Assembly (NCBI GenBank): GCA_037349315.1
Contig: JBAIAC010000003.1
Coordinates: 16,430,501-16,494,500, forward strand
Source: Chelydra serpentina
Lineage: Eukaryota; Chordata; Testudines; Chelydridae
Length of the DNA: 64,000 bases
Direction: 5' to 3'
Part shown: piece by piece, positions 12,069-27,100 of the stretch
Numbering within the stretch: position 1 is the stretch's first letter
Layout of the letters: every line of letters begins with the position of its first letter
Position numbers and translations under genes: made by a program
The notes under the pieces: generated by a model
What the model was told of the DNA's origin: nothing
Seen by the model: only the letters and a program-made list of their open reading frames with translations
The model's database searches: none

Positions 12069-12110
12069 CCTTGGCACATACGGCAGCGCCACTAGATCCT
12101 TGGTCATTCG
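12069..12110 (-). CDS. MHC class I exon 7 (cytoplasmic tail)
   Basis: This 42-bp exon lies between CTGCACAG and GTAAGTG and encodes [13 protein letters not shown], a Ser/Gly-rich segment of the type seen in exon 7 of class I genes. It sits 3.6 kb from exon 6 because a truncated CR1 and MITE sequence lie between. It is short, so support comes from splice sites, phase and position. A last exon with the stop codon should lie below 12068; none could be chosen with confidence. Confidence 0.6.
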
Positions 12111-15100
12111 CTGTGCAGAGGAGGAGAAGAGAGAGTATATTAGCATTTCTCACAAGACAGGGCTTCAGCGTAGTTAGTAGATACGGGGACTCTTAGCCAA
12201 AGGGAACAGTCATCACCTTACTCTTCCCTAGCAGTGAGGTGACTGGTGCACAGATCAGTCTACAGTGCAGCTGCCCTGGATTTCCATTATTCACATGCAA
12301 AAAACGTTACCATTGTAGGGGGACAGCACTGCTTTGTACTCTTCATGCCTCTTCAGAATGGGAGCACTGAACACTCAACATTCAAAGGCTAGCAAAGTAG
12401 GAGATGCTGGGCTAAGGATACATAAGAACAACCAGACTGGATCTGACCAAAGGTCCATCTAGCCCAGTGTCCTGTCTTCCGACAGTGGCCAATGCCAGGT
12501 GCCCCACAGGGAATGAACAGAACAGGGAATCATCAAGTGATCCGTCCCCTGTTGCCCATTCCCAGCTTCTGGCAAACAGTGCAATGGCGGCACCTCGGGG
12601 GAGGGGCATGGGGAGGAGCATACCTCCTGTGAGCGAGGAAAAGCGGCTTAGCAGCACGTGGCAGAGCCTCGGGAGGCGGAGGAGGAGGCGGAGGTTAGCT
12701 GGGTGCGGGGGGGGCTGGCGGGGAGCTGCTGGTGGGTACTCTGCTGCTTCTCCCCCCTCCCTCCCAGTGTGCCCAGGGATTTGGGGAAGGGGTGGAATGG
12801 GGGCGGGGCCGGGGGTGGAGTTGGGGCGGGGCCGGGTGCGCGAGCACCCACCGGCGCTGACTAAAGTCGGTGCCTATGGTTTCTGGTAAATCTAATCTGG
12901 CTAGTGTATTTATATATTTTTATCATCAGTCAGCACCCTCATCCCCCACCGTCTCCACCTGCACCCCAACCCTCTGCCCCAGGCCTGAGCCCCCTCCTGC
13001 ACCCTGAATCCCTCATCCCCAGCCCCGCCCCAGAGCCCTCACCCCCACACTCCAACCTTCTGCCCCAGCCTGGAGCCCCCTCCGACACACCAAACAAACC
13101 CCTCAGCCCCACCCCATTAATTTTGATATGTGCCCCAATAGGAAGGTGATTTGTCACACATCACCTCCATATTGGTGTCACATAACAAGATTCATTCCAC
13201 ACACGAGTGGGGAAAATTAGAGGGAACACTGGTTGAAACTGTAGGGGTCCTGACCCAAAAAGGGGCTGGGGGAGAGGCAAGGTTATTGTAGAGGGGTTGC
13301 GGTATTGCCACCCTTACTTCTGTGCTGCTGTTGGCAGGGTGCTGCCTTCAGAGCTGGGCACCTGGCCAGCAGCGGCTGCTCTCTGAACACCCAGCTCTGA
13401 AGGCAGTGCAGAAGTAAGGGTGGCAATACGGTAATTCCCTACAATAACCTTGCAACCCCCACAAAAACCCCCATTTGGGTTGGAACCCTCAGTTTGAGAA
13501 ACCCTGGTCTCCCCTGTGGAATCTGTATAGTATCGGGTAAAAGCAAACAAGAACAGTACATGACGCGTTTTTCAAGGCTGTGAATTTGGTAGGGCCCTAA
13601 TCATAATACCTCTGCATATCCTGGTTTGCCAACCTTTGACTTCTGGGAATTAAACACTCCCATTCTGAAAGGACACAGGGAGCCCCAGGGCAGGGCTGAG
13701 CACCTGCAACCTTAACTCCACATTAACAAAGTTCTTGCATGTGAATTTCCGTTGTTCTGGAGTAACGAGGAGTGAGAGAGGTACGACTCAGGGCCAACTG
13801 TAGGAGGAAGGGGGGTGCTCTGAGGAGGTTGTGTTGGCACTTTTCAACCCCCCTCAGCTACCCGCTGGAGGCACCACTGAGAGGGTAAAGAGAGAGCTGG
13901 ACGGCTACACCCTAGCAGGGCCCGGCAGATCTGCGCATTTTATACTGACTCTTGGTGCCAGGCATTAGATGGCCTCAGACGCAGTCCATCATTTATGTAA
14001 ATATTTCCCATAGTTGTTAGTCTTGGTCTTGTTCCTAAAGGAGACAACTGAGGAGGGGATTTGAACTCATGGCCATCCACGCGACAGGGTGGTGCTGATC
14101 TGAAGTCAATGGAAAGACTCCCATTGGCTTCAACAGGCTTTGGATCAGGCCCAGATTTCACAAGCAATGAAACCAACTTTCAGGTAAGTCAAAATAAGTG
14201 TAACATTAAAAGCAGATCAGATACCTTCAGGGTCACACTCAGTCACACTCAGCACAGCTCTAGGGGGATAATAATTGAGCCCAGGACCACCGTATACATT
14301 CCTGACCATCGCCTTGTCTGCACTAGCAAAATTGGGATCCATCCCCACAACCAATGCAATTCCACCAGAGATAGCAAAGGTGGAGCAATTGAGGAGATGG
14401 AGTTCAGGTGTTTTTAACCACTGCATCATCTAGACTTTCTCTGAGCAAGGTTATAGAACATGTGTCTACAGCCACTCTACACTACCGAAGACCTCTGCTG
14501 GGAAAATAATAGAGCAGGGTACAGATTATCCAGCAAGTTCTTGTAATGTTTTGGAGTCAACTTTTCTTTCAGACGGTGGAGAATGCTACTAGGGGAGAGG
14601 CTGTTCTAGATTTGACTTTGATAAATGGGGAGGAACTGGTGGAGAACTTGACAGTGGAAGGCAGCTTGGCTGAAAGTGATCATGAAATTATAAGAGTTCA
14701 TGATTCTAAGGAACGGTAGGAGGGAAAACACAATAAAATAATGGATTTCAAGAAGACAGACTTTAGCAAACTCAGGGAGTTGCTAGGTAAGATCCCAAGG
14801 GAAGCAAGTCTAAGGGGAAAAACAGTTCAGGAGAGTTGGAAAGTTCTCAAGAAGACATTATCAAGAGCACAAGTGCAAACTATCCCACTGCACAGGAAAG
14901 AAATGAAGGATGGCAAGAGACCACGCTGGCTTAACCAGGAGATCTTCAATGATCTAAAAATCAAAAGAGAGTCCTACACAAAGTGGAAACTAGGTCAAAT
15001 TACAAAGGATAACTGTAAACAAATAATGCATGTATGTAGGGGCAAAATTAGAAAGGCCAAGGTGCAAAATGAGATCAAACTAGCTAGAGACATAAAGGGT

Positions 15101-18100
15101 CACAAGAAAACATTCTATAGATACATTAGAAGCAAGAGGAAGACGAAGGACAAGGTAGGCCCATTAGTCAACGAGGAAGAAAAGACAGTAATAGAACATG
15201 TGAAAATGGGAAAAGGGCTAAATAAAATTTTTGTTTCAGTTTTCATCAAAACGTTTCAAAGCGAGGGGGAGATGTGATAACAGTTTTCAAGTACATAAAA
15301 GGTTGTTACAAGGAGGGGGGGGAAATTTCATCAACCTCTGAGGACAGGACAAGAAGCAATGGGCTTAAATTGCAGAAAGGGAGGCTTAGGTTGCATATTA
15401 GAAAAAAAAATCCTGTCAGGGTGGTTAGGCACTGGAATAAATTGCCTAGAGCGGTTGTGGAATCTCCCTCATTGGAGGTTTTTAAGAGCAGGTTAGTCAG
15501 GGATGGTCTAGATAAAACATAGTCCTGACCCGAGTGCAGGAAACTGGACTAGGTGTCCTCTCGAGGTCCCTTCCAGTCCTATAATTCTATGGTACTAGAG
15601 CAATAGTTGGAGATTTCCCTAAAATCCTCATTGTTGACAAGGCCTATGAGTGGGAGAGGATCTCCTGTCAGTGGCTCCAGGCTAAAATCCACAAGCAAAT
15701 ACTGATGGCTGTTCAGAGATGGCCACTTGAAAAGAGGCGACGGGTCTCTTGTCACTTACCCTGAGCTACAGCGTAGCCATCTCCCTTCCTCCCTGCAGAG
15801 AAAAGGCAAATTTCAGTGAATTCAACTCCCAAGGTAGGAACCGACTCCGATCTGTGTCCGCAGCTCAGAAACAGGGCCCCTGGCCCAGCAGAGACCCCTG
15901 GCGCTCAGTAATGGACTCAAGGTCCCAGGCGCTCATTATCGGCAGGAGAGAAAGACACAATGAGACCTTTTCCAAAGATCTCAGCCCACTGGCTGCTGAG
16001 CTCTTCAGAAAACCTAACCCCATAGAAACTGTAACCCGCACCCAGGTTCTGGGTCTGGCCCTCCAGCAGCTCCCATGGGGGTCATTAGCTCAGTCCTGCA
16101 GTGGGACAGTCACACAGTACGGACACTGGTTCCTGTACTGCTGCTGCCCTTAAGCGAGTGTGCAGGGCCTGGGAATGCCCAGGGAATCTCCCCATCCCAG
16201 GCTCTTTACCTGGGCGTTTCTTTTTCCAGACGACTACTCCAATTATAACACCAATCAGGACAGCTGCAGGGATAACTCCAGCCACAATGGGAATCAGATT
16301 GTTATTTGGTGCTGAAATGGAATGGAGAGAATGATCAATGAGGAAAAATCCCCCCTTCCCCTCCACTAAACCCCCCTTTCATCCCACTGCAGGGATCAGT
16401 CAGTCAGGTACCCAGGTTAGGGCTGAGTCCTGCAACCTTCCACCCCTTCCAGTGAGCTCCATGCAGCCACCATGCACTACATCCTACCATAGAAAGTCCT
16501 GGACACTAGACCCAGCATCTATCACTTCAATTCATAATAACTATGTAGCACTGTATTGCTGGGCTGTATCCAACAGCCCCAGAGGCAGCAAACTGGAGAG
16601 CAAGACATGAGCCCCAGGCACTGTGGTTCCCAACTCTAACACAAGAACTTGACTGCAGAGGAACAGGACCAAAGGGCACAGGGCCAATCCGAAGGAGAAT
16701 TTTCCAGGGTTGAGTTTAATGGATTCCCCCTCTCCGAGTAGGAAAACAGACAAACACACAAACGCCTTACCCCAGGAGACAGAGAGTGGCTCTAACAGGC
16801 TTTCATGCTCCACGTGACATGAATAATGGGCTGTGATCTTGGGATCAATCTCCATTGTTACCCAGGTCTGGTAGGTCCCATCCCCACTGGGTAGGATGCC
16901 TTCAGAGTAGGTATCTTGCTGTCTGCTCTCCCCATTTTTCAGCCAGGTCACGGTGATGTCCCGGGGGTAGAACCCACTGACCTTACAGGAGAGGGTGGTG
17001 AGGCCGTCGTGAGATGACCTGTCACTCACTCTAGCTGTTGGGCGCTCTGGGAAAAAGAAGAAACTGAAGTTAGCTGTTTTCAAGCTCTAATCCAGGCAGC
17101 CTTTGCTGGAGTGTTGCAGCATGAAATTCTGAGACCCGAGCAGTGGGAGAGGATGAGAGTCCATGAGACGGAATCCCTCTGATGAGAGAGAACCACCATG
17201 TTAGAGGATTTCTGTGCCGAATTCACAGCATCAGCAATGGTCAACCCCGAATCCAGGTCCCCGACCAGATTCTAACAGTGTGGAAACCAGAAGCCCCTGC
17301 TCCCAGCCACAGTGACACAAGTACCTTGAAAGGCTTCACTAACATCCAGATACAGGTGTCACAGAGGTCAGTCCTTAATCACATGCTACGTTTGTGCTCA
17401 TCTCCTATCAGTCCCTGGATTGAAAGGAGGGGAAAATCTTGCCCTGGCCAGGGAGCAAAAAATGAACTACACAAACTGACCAATTAGAGATGGAAAGGAC
17501 CATTTAACAAAAAATGACACAGTGCTAAATTGCCCCTCAAACGAGCTAATATTAATTGTCTAATTTCTTCTCGGTTGTTACCAAATCCAGTTATCCCAAT
17601 ATTATGGATTTCAAAAGGATTTACACATGCTGAAAAATCAGTTTCCCAGCTCCATGGTACTGAAATACATATTAAATTGCTGTGTATGGCCTTTTCTTCT
17701 TGGTATTTGTAAAGAGGGTGAAGGACAAGAAAATGTTCTTCTGAGGTTTGTGAGAGAAATAAGCAATTAGTATAATTGTTGCAAAAAACCAACATGTACA
17801 AATTTAAAGTAATCTTGAACAGCAAGTGCGAACTGTTTGGGAAGGGAAAGTTGGGGAATTTGTGTCCATGGTAACATATAGGTACATACGTGGATAATAG
17901 TGAGTTAACATTTTGAATCCGACTACGCTGCAACTGTCCTCTTGAGTCAGAGAGGTAAAGTATTTAACCTCTTCCCTTCCATAGTTCTGCTGATTAAGCT
18001 TTAATAAGCTTTGATTAATAAATGTGATTGAATGTGATTATCTGATGTCTTATTGATAAAAGAATCAAGGAATAAGTAAGCAGGTGTTGCAGCAAAGGTA

Positions 18101-21100
18101 GGTCTGGAGGGTGAAAACTTTAAGGACAAGGGGAGCCTTCTTTCAGGTTAGTATGGGGAGGGCAATTCCCACATGTAGGGAATGGCATGGAAGGAAGCAC
18201 ATAGATGGCTCTTGGAGACATTTGGACAAAGAGGCAACAAGGACAAAGCTACCGTCATGGAACACAGGAGCTGGGGGTAACACAACAAATATGATGGTAC
18301 AGACAGTGAATGAGGAAAAATTACATGGTGAATGAAGCTGGTGTCCATAGAAGTGGTGGCACTTCCATAATTAAGCAAAGTTCTCTAACATGCACACGCA
18401 CAGGCAGATTGCCTTGATCCCCTGGTGTGATGCAGCGTTAAGAGCTAGAATTTGTGATGTACATTTGGGCTCATTTTGTCAAGTGGCTCTGGAGATGCAG
18501 CTTCTCTAGGGTGAGCTGCTTTTAACACTTTCAATTTCTTACCTTTTTTTCTAGCAGAGCTGGTGGCGGGGGGGAAGGGGTTCTTTCCCCACCCATCCCC
18601 GGTACAAGGTTAGCTGAATGGCCCCCTACCCACCTGCTCCAGTTTGGAACTGGGGCTGGGGAATGGAGATGTAACCAGTAGTGTCCCCCTGGGTGGGGCT
18701 TGTCTCCCTGCCTTACCTTTCCTCTGCAGAATCTCCTTCCCGTACTCTAGAGAACTCCTTAGCCAGGAAATACATCTCTCCTCCCGGTAGCGTTTCCAGT
18801 ACTGGTTGTCAAATACTTCAGCATCCCATCTCCTCTTGGTGATCTGAGCCCCAATATCTGCCGCTACCCAAGTCATGGTCTCCTTATCGAAGGTAATAAA
18901 GTCTCGCCCGTCGTACGAATCCTGATAAAACCCCCAAGTGGTGTTGTCTTCCCGGAGATCACAGCCGAATATCGTCTGGATAATGTGAAACCCTGAAACA
19001 CAGCTAAGTGTCAGCAGCAGCCTCTCTTTGAAAATCTCACCAAGACCCCACTGCAGGTAGCCCAGTGCGTCACCCCCTTGTTACTGGGCCCTCCCGCCCC
19101 TGAGAAACGGGGTCCTCGCTTATGGTGTTGGGCTCTATACCCACCCAGCTCCTTTCAGGAGGGAACCCAAACCCGCAGGGTGTCCCCCCTCCGTACTGTT
19201 GGGTCTTGTACACTAAATACCCCAACCGCAGAGAGCTCACACCCTTCAAGGAGTACCTCACTGCTGCTTGTTCTTCTATGCTCAACAACCCCAAAGGGAA
19301 TACTGTGGATATTGCAGGGATCTATCCCCTCCAGCTCTGAGGATCCCCCCAGTTCTGGTAGTCAGGGTCATTCTGGAGAAGAGAGGGAGTTCAGGGGTCT
19401 CTACTCCACTCTCTCCTGCTCTGGTTGTATTAATTTTGCAAGCTCCCCAAGATCACTTTGTCCCCCACCCCTCCTTTCACAGTACCCCTCCTTGACCCCA
19501 CTGGGAGGGGGTAGAGGAGGTCTGTCCCTCACACTAACCTCTGCTCTGGTTTAATGACCTCACAGGATCCCCAGGGTCACCCTGTTTCCCTGCCCCACCT
19601 TTCCCGTGCCCCCAACTCAATCTAGGAATGGCAAAGAACCAACTTCACATTGGCCTCTTTTTAATACTATCACTGTATCAAGGTGTTTCCCTGTAAGGAT
19701 CAGGCCATTGACGGCCCTTAGTTCAGCTGGCCACCATTTTCCCACAGCCGGGCTAATCTTCATAACAATGGTCGCCATCTCCCATTATTTGCCACACACC
19801 CAAGACCAGGCTAAGGGTATGTCTACACGACACAGTTCTGTCGCCGAAGGTACTGTCGACACACAGAAATCACTAAAAGAAAAGTTGCCAAAGTATGTCT
19901 CCACTTGCTCAGTCTGTTGATGCATCGTGTCCACGTTTTTAGCTCACTCACCAACAGCGGGAGCAATGCACTGTGGTATGTATCCCGCAGTGCCTGGCAG
20001 CAGCATCCATCACTAGGTGTTGTGGGAATGCGGAATGGACCACGGAGCATATTGGGACCACACAAAATGTCCTGTCAGCCACTGCTTTGTTTCCCAGCCC
20101 TCCAGGGGTTTCTGGCTTCCTTTCACACCAATTTGCCAGCTGCCATTCTTTGCTGTGCACTTCAGCATCTGCAGAGCAGTGAGAAAGCATGGATCCTGCA
20201 CTTCTCTCCTATGTTGTATTCACTGACATCAGGACATCACACATAGCAGCAGAGTTACTCCACAAGTTCCTGACCGAGGAAGAAGAGTCGCAGACAGACT
20301 TTCTGGGAGAGATGGACAGCAGCAACCTGGCATTGCATTTGGCACTCACAGAGCAGCTGTGCAGGGTAGACCGTCACTTTTGGGCTAGGGGAACCAGCAC
20401 TGATTGGTGGGATCGCATCGTCATGCAGGTGTGGGATGAAGAGCAGTGGCTGCAGAACTTCAGGATGTGTAAAGCAACCTTCCTGGAGCTGTGTGCTGAG
20501 CTGGCCCCCGACCTTCGGCGCGAGGACACCAGAATGAGAGCTTCTCTCTCGGTAGAGAAGCGTGTTGCAATTGCTGTGTGGAAGCTCGTGACTCCTGATT
20601 GCTACCAGTCAGTTGCAGATCAATTTGGAGTGGGGAAGTCTACTATTGGGGCTGTATTACTGCAAGTGTGCAGGGCAATAAATCGCATCCTGCTGCAGAG
20701 TACTGTGACTCTGGGAAATGTGCATGAAATACCTGATGGCTCTGCAGAGATGAGCTTTCCTAACTGTGGGGGGGGGTGGGGGTGGGGCGCAATAGATGGC
20801 ACATATATTCCTATTATAGAATCATAGAATCATAGAATCATAGAATCTCAGGGTTGGAAGGGACCTCAGGAGGTCATCTAGTCCAACCCCCTGCTCAAAG
20901 CAGGACCAACCCCAACTAGATCATCCCAGCCAGGGCTTTGTCAAGCCTGACCTTAAAAACCTCTAAGGAAGGAGATTCCACCACCTCCCTAGGTAACCCA
21001 TTCCAGTGCTTCACCACCCTACTAGTGAAAAAGGTTTTCCTAATATCCAACCTAAACCTCCCCCTCTGCAACTTGAGACCATTACTCCTTGTTCTGTCAT

Positions 21101-24100
21101 CTTCTACCACTGAGAACAGTCTAGATCCATCCTCTTTGGAACCCCCTTTTAGGTAGTTGAAAGCAGCTATCAAATCCCCCCTCACTCTTCTCTTCTGCAG
21201 GCTAAACAATCCCAGTTCCCTCAGCCTCTCCTCATAAGTCATGTGCTCCAGCCCCCTAATCATTTTTGTTGCCCTCCGCTGGACTCTTTCCAATTTATCC
21301 ACATCCTTTTTGTAGTGTGGGGCCCAAAACTGGACACAGTACTCCAAATGAGGCCTCACCAGTGCCGAATAGAGGGGAATAATCACCTCCCTCGATCTGC
21401 TGGAAATGCCCCTACTTATACAGCCCAAAATGCCGTTAGCCTTCTTGGCAACAAGGGCACACTGTTGACTCATATTCAGCTTTTCGTCCACTGTAACCCC
21501 TAGGTCCTTTTCTGCAGAACTGCTGCCCAGCCATTCGGTCCCTAGTCTCTAGCAGTGCATGGGATTCTTCCGTCCTAAGTGCAGGACTCTGCACTTGTCC
21601 TTGTTGAACCTCATCAGATTTCTTTTGGCCCAATCCTCTAATTTGTCTAGGTCCCTCTGTATCCTATCCCTACCCTCCAGCGTATCAACCACTCCTCCCA
21701 GTTTAGTGTCATCTGCAAACTTGCTAAGGGTGCAGTCCACACCATCCTCCAGGTCGTTGATGAAGATATTGAACAAAACCGGCCCCAGCACCGACCCTTG
21801 GGGAACTCCACTTGATACTGGCTGCCAACTAGACATGGAGCCATTGATCACTACCCGTTGAGCACGACCATCCAGCCAGTTTTCTATCCACCTTACCGTC
21901 CATTCATCCAGCCCATACTTCTTTAACTTGCTGGCAAGAACACTGTGGGAGACTGTATCAAAAGCTTTGCTAAAGTCAAGAAATAGCACATCCACTGCTT
22001 TCCCCTCATCCACAGAGCCAGTTATCTCATCATAGAAGGCAATTAGGTTAGTCAGGCATGACTTGCCCTTGGTGAATCCATGCTGACTGTTCCTGATCAC
22101 TTTCCCCTCCTTTAAGTGGTTCAGAATTGATTCCTTGAGGACCTGTTCCATGATTTTTCCAGGGACTGAGGTGAGACTGACTGGCCTGTAGTTCCCCGGA
22201 TCTTCCTTCTTCCCTTTTTTAAAGATGGGCACTACATTAGCTTTTTTCCAGTCATCCGGGTCCTCCCCCGATTGCCATGATTTGTCAAAGATAATGGCCA
22301 ATGGCTCTGCAATCACATCGGCCAACTCCTTTAGCACCCTCGGATGCAGGGCATCCGGCCCCATGGACTTGTGTTCGTCCAGCTTTTCTAAATAGTCCCG
22401 AACTACTTCTTTCTCCACAGAGGGCTGGTCACCTCCTCCCCATACCATGCTGCGGAGTGCAGCCATCTGGGAGCTGCCCTTGTCTGTGAAGACAGAGGCA
22501 AAAAAAGCATTGAGTACACTAGCTTTCTCCACATCCTCTGTCACAAGGTTCCCTCCCTCATTCAGCAAGGGGCCCACACTTTCCTTGACTTTCTTCTTGT
22601 TGCTAACATACCTGAAGAAACCCTTCTTGTTACTCCTAACATCTCCAGCTAGCTGCAACTCCAAGTGTGATTTGGCCTTCCTAATTTCACTCCTGCATGC
22701 CTGAGCAATATTTTTATACTCCTCCCTGGTCATTTGTCCAATCTTCCACTTCTTGTAAGCTGCTTTTTTGTGTTTAAGACGAGCAAGGATTTCACTGTTA
22801 AGCCAAGCTGGTCGCCTGCCATATTTACTTTTCTTTCTACACATCGGGATGGTTTGTTCCTGCAACCTCAATAAGGTTTCTTTAAAATACAGCCAGCTTT
22901 CCTCGACTCCTTTCCCCCTCATGTTATTCTCCCAGGGGACCTTGCCCATCAGTTCCCTGAGGGAGTCAAAGTCTGCTTTTCTGAAGTCCAGGCTCTGTAT
23001 TCTACTGTTCTCCTTCCTTCCTTGTGTCAGGATCCTGAACTCGACCATCTCATGGTCACTGCCTCCCAGGTTCCCATCCACTATTGCTTCCTCTACTATT
23101 TCTTCCCTGTTTGTGAGCAGCAGGTCAAGAAGAGCTTTTCCCCTAGTTGGTTCCTCCAGCACTTGCACTAGGAAATTGTCCCCTACACTTTCCAAAAACT
23201 TCCTGGATTGTCTGTGGACCGCTGTATTGCTCTCCCAGCAGATGTCGGGGTGATTAAAGTCACCCATGAGAACCAGGGCCTGTGATCTAGTAACTTCTGT
23301 TAGTTGCTGGAAGAAAGCCTCGTCCACCTCATCCCCCTGGTCTGGTGGTCTGTAGCAGACTCCCACCACGACATTACCCTTGTTGCTCACACTTCTCAAT
23401 TTGATCCAGAGACTCTCAGGTTTTTCTGCAGTTTCATACTGGAGCTCTGAGCAGTCATACTGCTCTCTTACATACAACGCAACTCCCCCACCTTTTCTGC
23501 CCTGCCTATCCTTCCTGAACAGTTTATATCCATCCATGACAGTACTCCAATCGTGTGAGTTATCCCACCAAGTCTCTGTTATTCCAATTACGTCATAATT
23601 CCTTGACTGTGCCAGGACTTCCAGTTCTCCCTGCTTGTTCCCCAGGCTTCTTGCATTTGTGTATAGGCATTTAAGATAACTCACCGATTGTCCTGCTGTC
23701 CCAGTATGGGGCAGGAGCCCTCCCCTCTTGCACTCACCTACTTGTGCTTCCTCCCGGTATCCCACTTCCCCACTTACCTCGGGGCTTTGGTCTCCTTCCC
23801 CCGGTGAACCTAGTTTAAAGCCCTCCTCACTAGGTTGGCCAGCCTGCTTCCAAAGATGCTCTTCCCTCTCTTCGTCAGGTGGAGCCCGTCTCTGCCTAGC
23901 ACTCCTTCTTCTTGGAGCAGCGCCAGACCACCTTGCCACAGAGAAATCAACAGGAAGGGATACTTCTCAATAGTGCTGCAGGCACCTGTGGATCACCGTG
24001 GGCGTTTCATGGACATCAATGCAGGGTGGTCTGGAAATGTGCATGACGCACGCATCTTCAGGAACGGTTGCCTGCACAGAAAGCTGCAGGCGGGGACCTT

Positions 24101-27100
24101 CTTTCCAGACCACAAGATCACAGGGGGGGATGTGGAAATGCCCATAGTAATCCTGGGAGATCCGGCTGAGCCAGTGCCACATGGTGGTGGAACATGCCTT
24201 TGGCAGATTGAAGGGGAGATGGAGGTGTCTCTTTGGCAGGCTAGACCTTATAGAGGAGACTATTCCCATGGTCACAGCCGTGTGCTGCACTTTGCATAAT
24301 CTCTGTGAATCTAAGGGTGAAATGTTCAGGGGTGGAGCACTGATGCACAGTGTTTGGCTGCAGAGTTTCAGCATCCAGACACTTGGGCTGTCAGAGGAGC
24401 ACAGAGGGCTGCTGTTAACATGAGGGAGGCTTTGAGGAAGGGCTTTGGCAATGAGTGGCACTGAAGTGTACCGTTTGCTGTTGCTTCCCTGATGCTTCCC
24501 ATGTAACATCTCATGTTGCACATATTTCTGGAGAAAATGCTTGAACAGCCTGTACCAGAGGATGAAGTGATGACTGTGGATTGTGGAACAGAAAATAAAA
24601 TAGTTGTACCCTTAAAAAAGTTTGTCTTTATTGATCAACACAAATTACAGTGAAACACACTAAAGCACCCAGGTTTTGTTTTTTGCTGGTAAGGGAGGAT
24701 CGAAGGGTAAAAAAATAAAAAATAAAAAATCACAGCTGTGTGTAGGTCTAGCTATCATGGTCAAACCTGTGAGAGGGGGTGGAGTGCAGGGGAAAGAAAA
24801 GGTTACTCACCTTTGTAACTATTGTTCTTCGAGATGTGTTGCTCATACCTATTCCAGTTAGGTGTGTGCGCGCGTGCATGGAAGTCGTATACTTTTCCCT
24901 AGCAGCTACCCGTCGGGCCGGCTGTGGAGCCCCCTGGAGTGGCGCCGATATGGCGTTCTATATAGGAACCTGCCGGCCCGACCCTCCTCCAGTTCCTTCT
25001 TGCCGGCTACTCCAACGGAGGGGAAGGTGGGGGGGAATGGAATAGATATGAGCAACACATCTCGAAGAACAACAGTTACAAAGGTGAGTAACCTTTCCTT
25101 CTTCTTTGAGTGGTTGCTCATATCTATTCCAGTTAGGTGACTCCCAAGCCTTACCTTGGAGGCGGGGTCGGAGTTAAGGAAGTGCGGATTGTAGGATAGC
25201 CCTGCCGAACGCCGCGTCATCACGGGAGTGATGGATGATGGCATAGTGTGATGTGAAGGTGTGCACTGATGCCCATGTGGCGGCCTTGCAGATCTCCTGG
25301 AGAGGGATGTTAGCCAGGAAAGCCACCGATGAAGCCTAGGCTCTTGTAGAGTAGGCCATGACTACTGGCAGAGGAACCTTTGCCAGATCGTAGCAGGCAC
25401 GGATATATGCCATAATCCATGAGGGTATGCGTTGTGAAGAGACCGGTGCGCCCTTCATACATTCTGCAATGGCAACGAACAGCTGGGGCGTCTTACGGAA
25501 CGGCCTCGTGCGCTCTATATAGAAAGCGAGCACTCTCCTCACGTCTAAGGAATGTAACTGCTGCTCCCTGGAGTTGGCATGCGGCTTGGAGAAAAAAACA
25601 GGCAGGAAAATGTCCTGTGATATGTGGAAACGAGAGACCACCTTAGGGAGGAAAGACGGGTGAGGCCTTAGCTGAACCTTGTCCTTATGAAAGATGGTAT
25701 ACGGTGGGTCACACAGGAGAGCCTTTAATTCAGACACCCATCTAGCTGAGGTAACGGCCACTAGAAATGCGACCTTCCACGATTGGTAGAGAAGGGAGCA
25801 GGAGGCCATCGGCTCAAAGGAAGGACCTGTGAGGCGAGAAAGGACGAGATTGAGGTCCCATGCCGGCACGGGTGTTTTCGTTGGAGGGTGGACTTTCTAC
25901 AATCCTTTTACAAAACGACGCACCACAGAGTGCGTGAATATCGAGCGACCATCCGCTCCTGGGTGAAAAGCCGAGATGGCCGTGAGGTGGACTTTTAAGG
26001 ATCCAAAGGCAAGGTGATTGTCTTTGAGCTGTAACATGTAATCCAGGATAGACGGCACGGAGGCGAGAAGTGGAGATATCTGTTGCTGGGCGCACCAGAC
26101 AGAGAACCTCTTCCACTTATCCTCATAAGTAAGCCTTGTAGAGGGCTTTCGGCTCTCGAGGAGTACCCGTCTAACCGAGGCTGAACAGGCAAGCTCATTC
26201 CGGTTTAACCACGAATCCTCCACGCTGTGAGATGTAGCGACTGGAGGTCCGGGTGGAGAAGGCGACCGTGCCCTGTGAGATGAGGTCGTGGCTGAGCGGG
26301 AGAGGAATAGGGGGCTGTATTGACAGATCCAGCAGGGTCGGATACCAGCACTGCCGGGCCCAGGCAGGGGCCACTAAGATGATGTTCGCCTTGTCTCTGC
26401 GGACCTCGAGAAGCACCTTGTGGATCAACGGGAAAGGCGGGAATGTGTAAAGCAGGTGGCGTGACCAGGGAATCATGAAGGCGTCTGCAAGTGAGCCCGA
26501 GCTGTGGCCTCTGAAGGAGCAGAAGGCCGGGCACTTCCTGTTGGTCCGCGAGGCAAACAGGTCGAGTTGGGGAAACCCCCAGGAACGGAAAATGGAATGG
26601 ATAACGTCCAAGCGAATGGACCATTCGTGAATGAGGAAGTGTCTGCTTAGACTGTCCACCAGGACGTTCTGAACACCCGGCAGGTAGGAAGCCTGGATAG
26701 AAATGGAGTGAGCTAAGCAGAGCTCCCAAAGGAGAAGGCCTTCGTGACAAAGCGGCGACGACCGAGCCCCGCCCTGCTTTTTCAGGTAGAACATGGCTGT
26801 GGTATTGTCTGTTAGGACTTCCACACAGCGGTCCCGTAGGTGAGACAGGAACGCTTGGCACGCCAGGCGAATTGCCCTGAGCTCCTTGATGTTGATGTGC
26901 AGATCGAGCTCGTGATGCTGCCTTGCATTGTTAGATCCCCGAGGTGTGCGCCCCATCCCAACGCTGATGCGTCCGTTACCAGAGTCAGGGTAGGTTGAGG
27001 GGGCTGGAAGGGGACTCCGGCGCCCACCGTCTGAGGGTCTAACCACCATTGCAGGGAATCTAGCGTGCAAGCGGGAATTGTGAGGACCATATCCAGATTG

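Noticed and set aside
13939..14429. Possible small genes in intron 6
   Set aside because: Short frames on both strands without homology, and part of the region looks like a decayed MITE.
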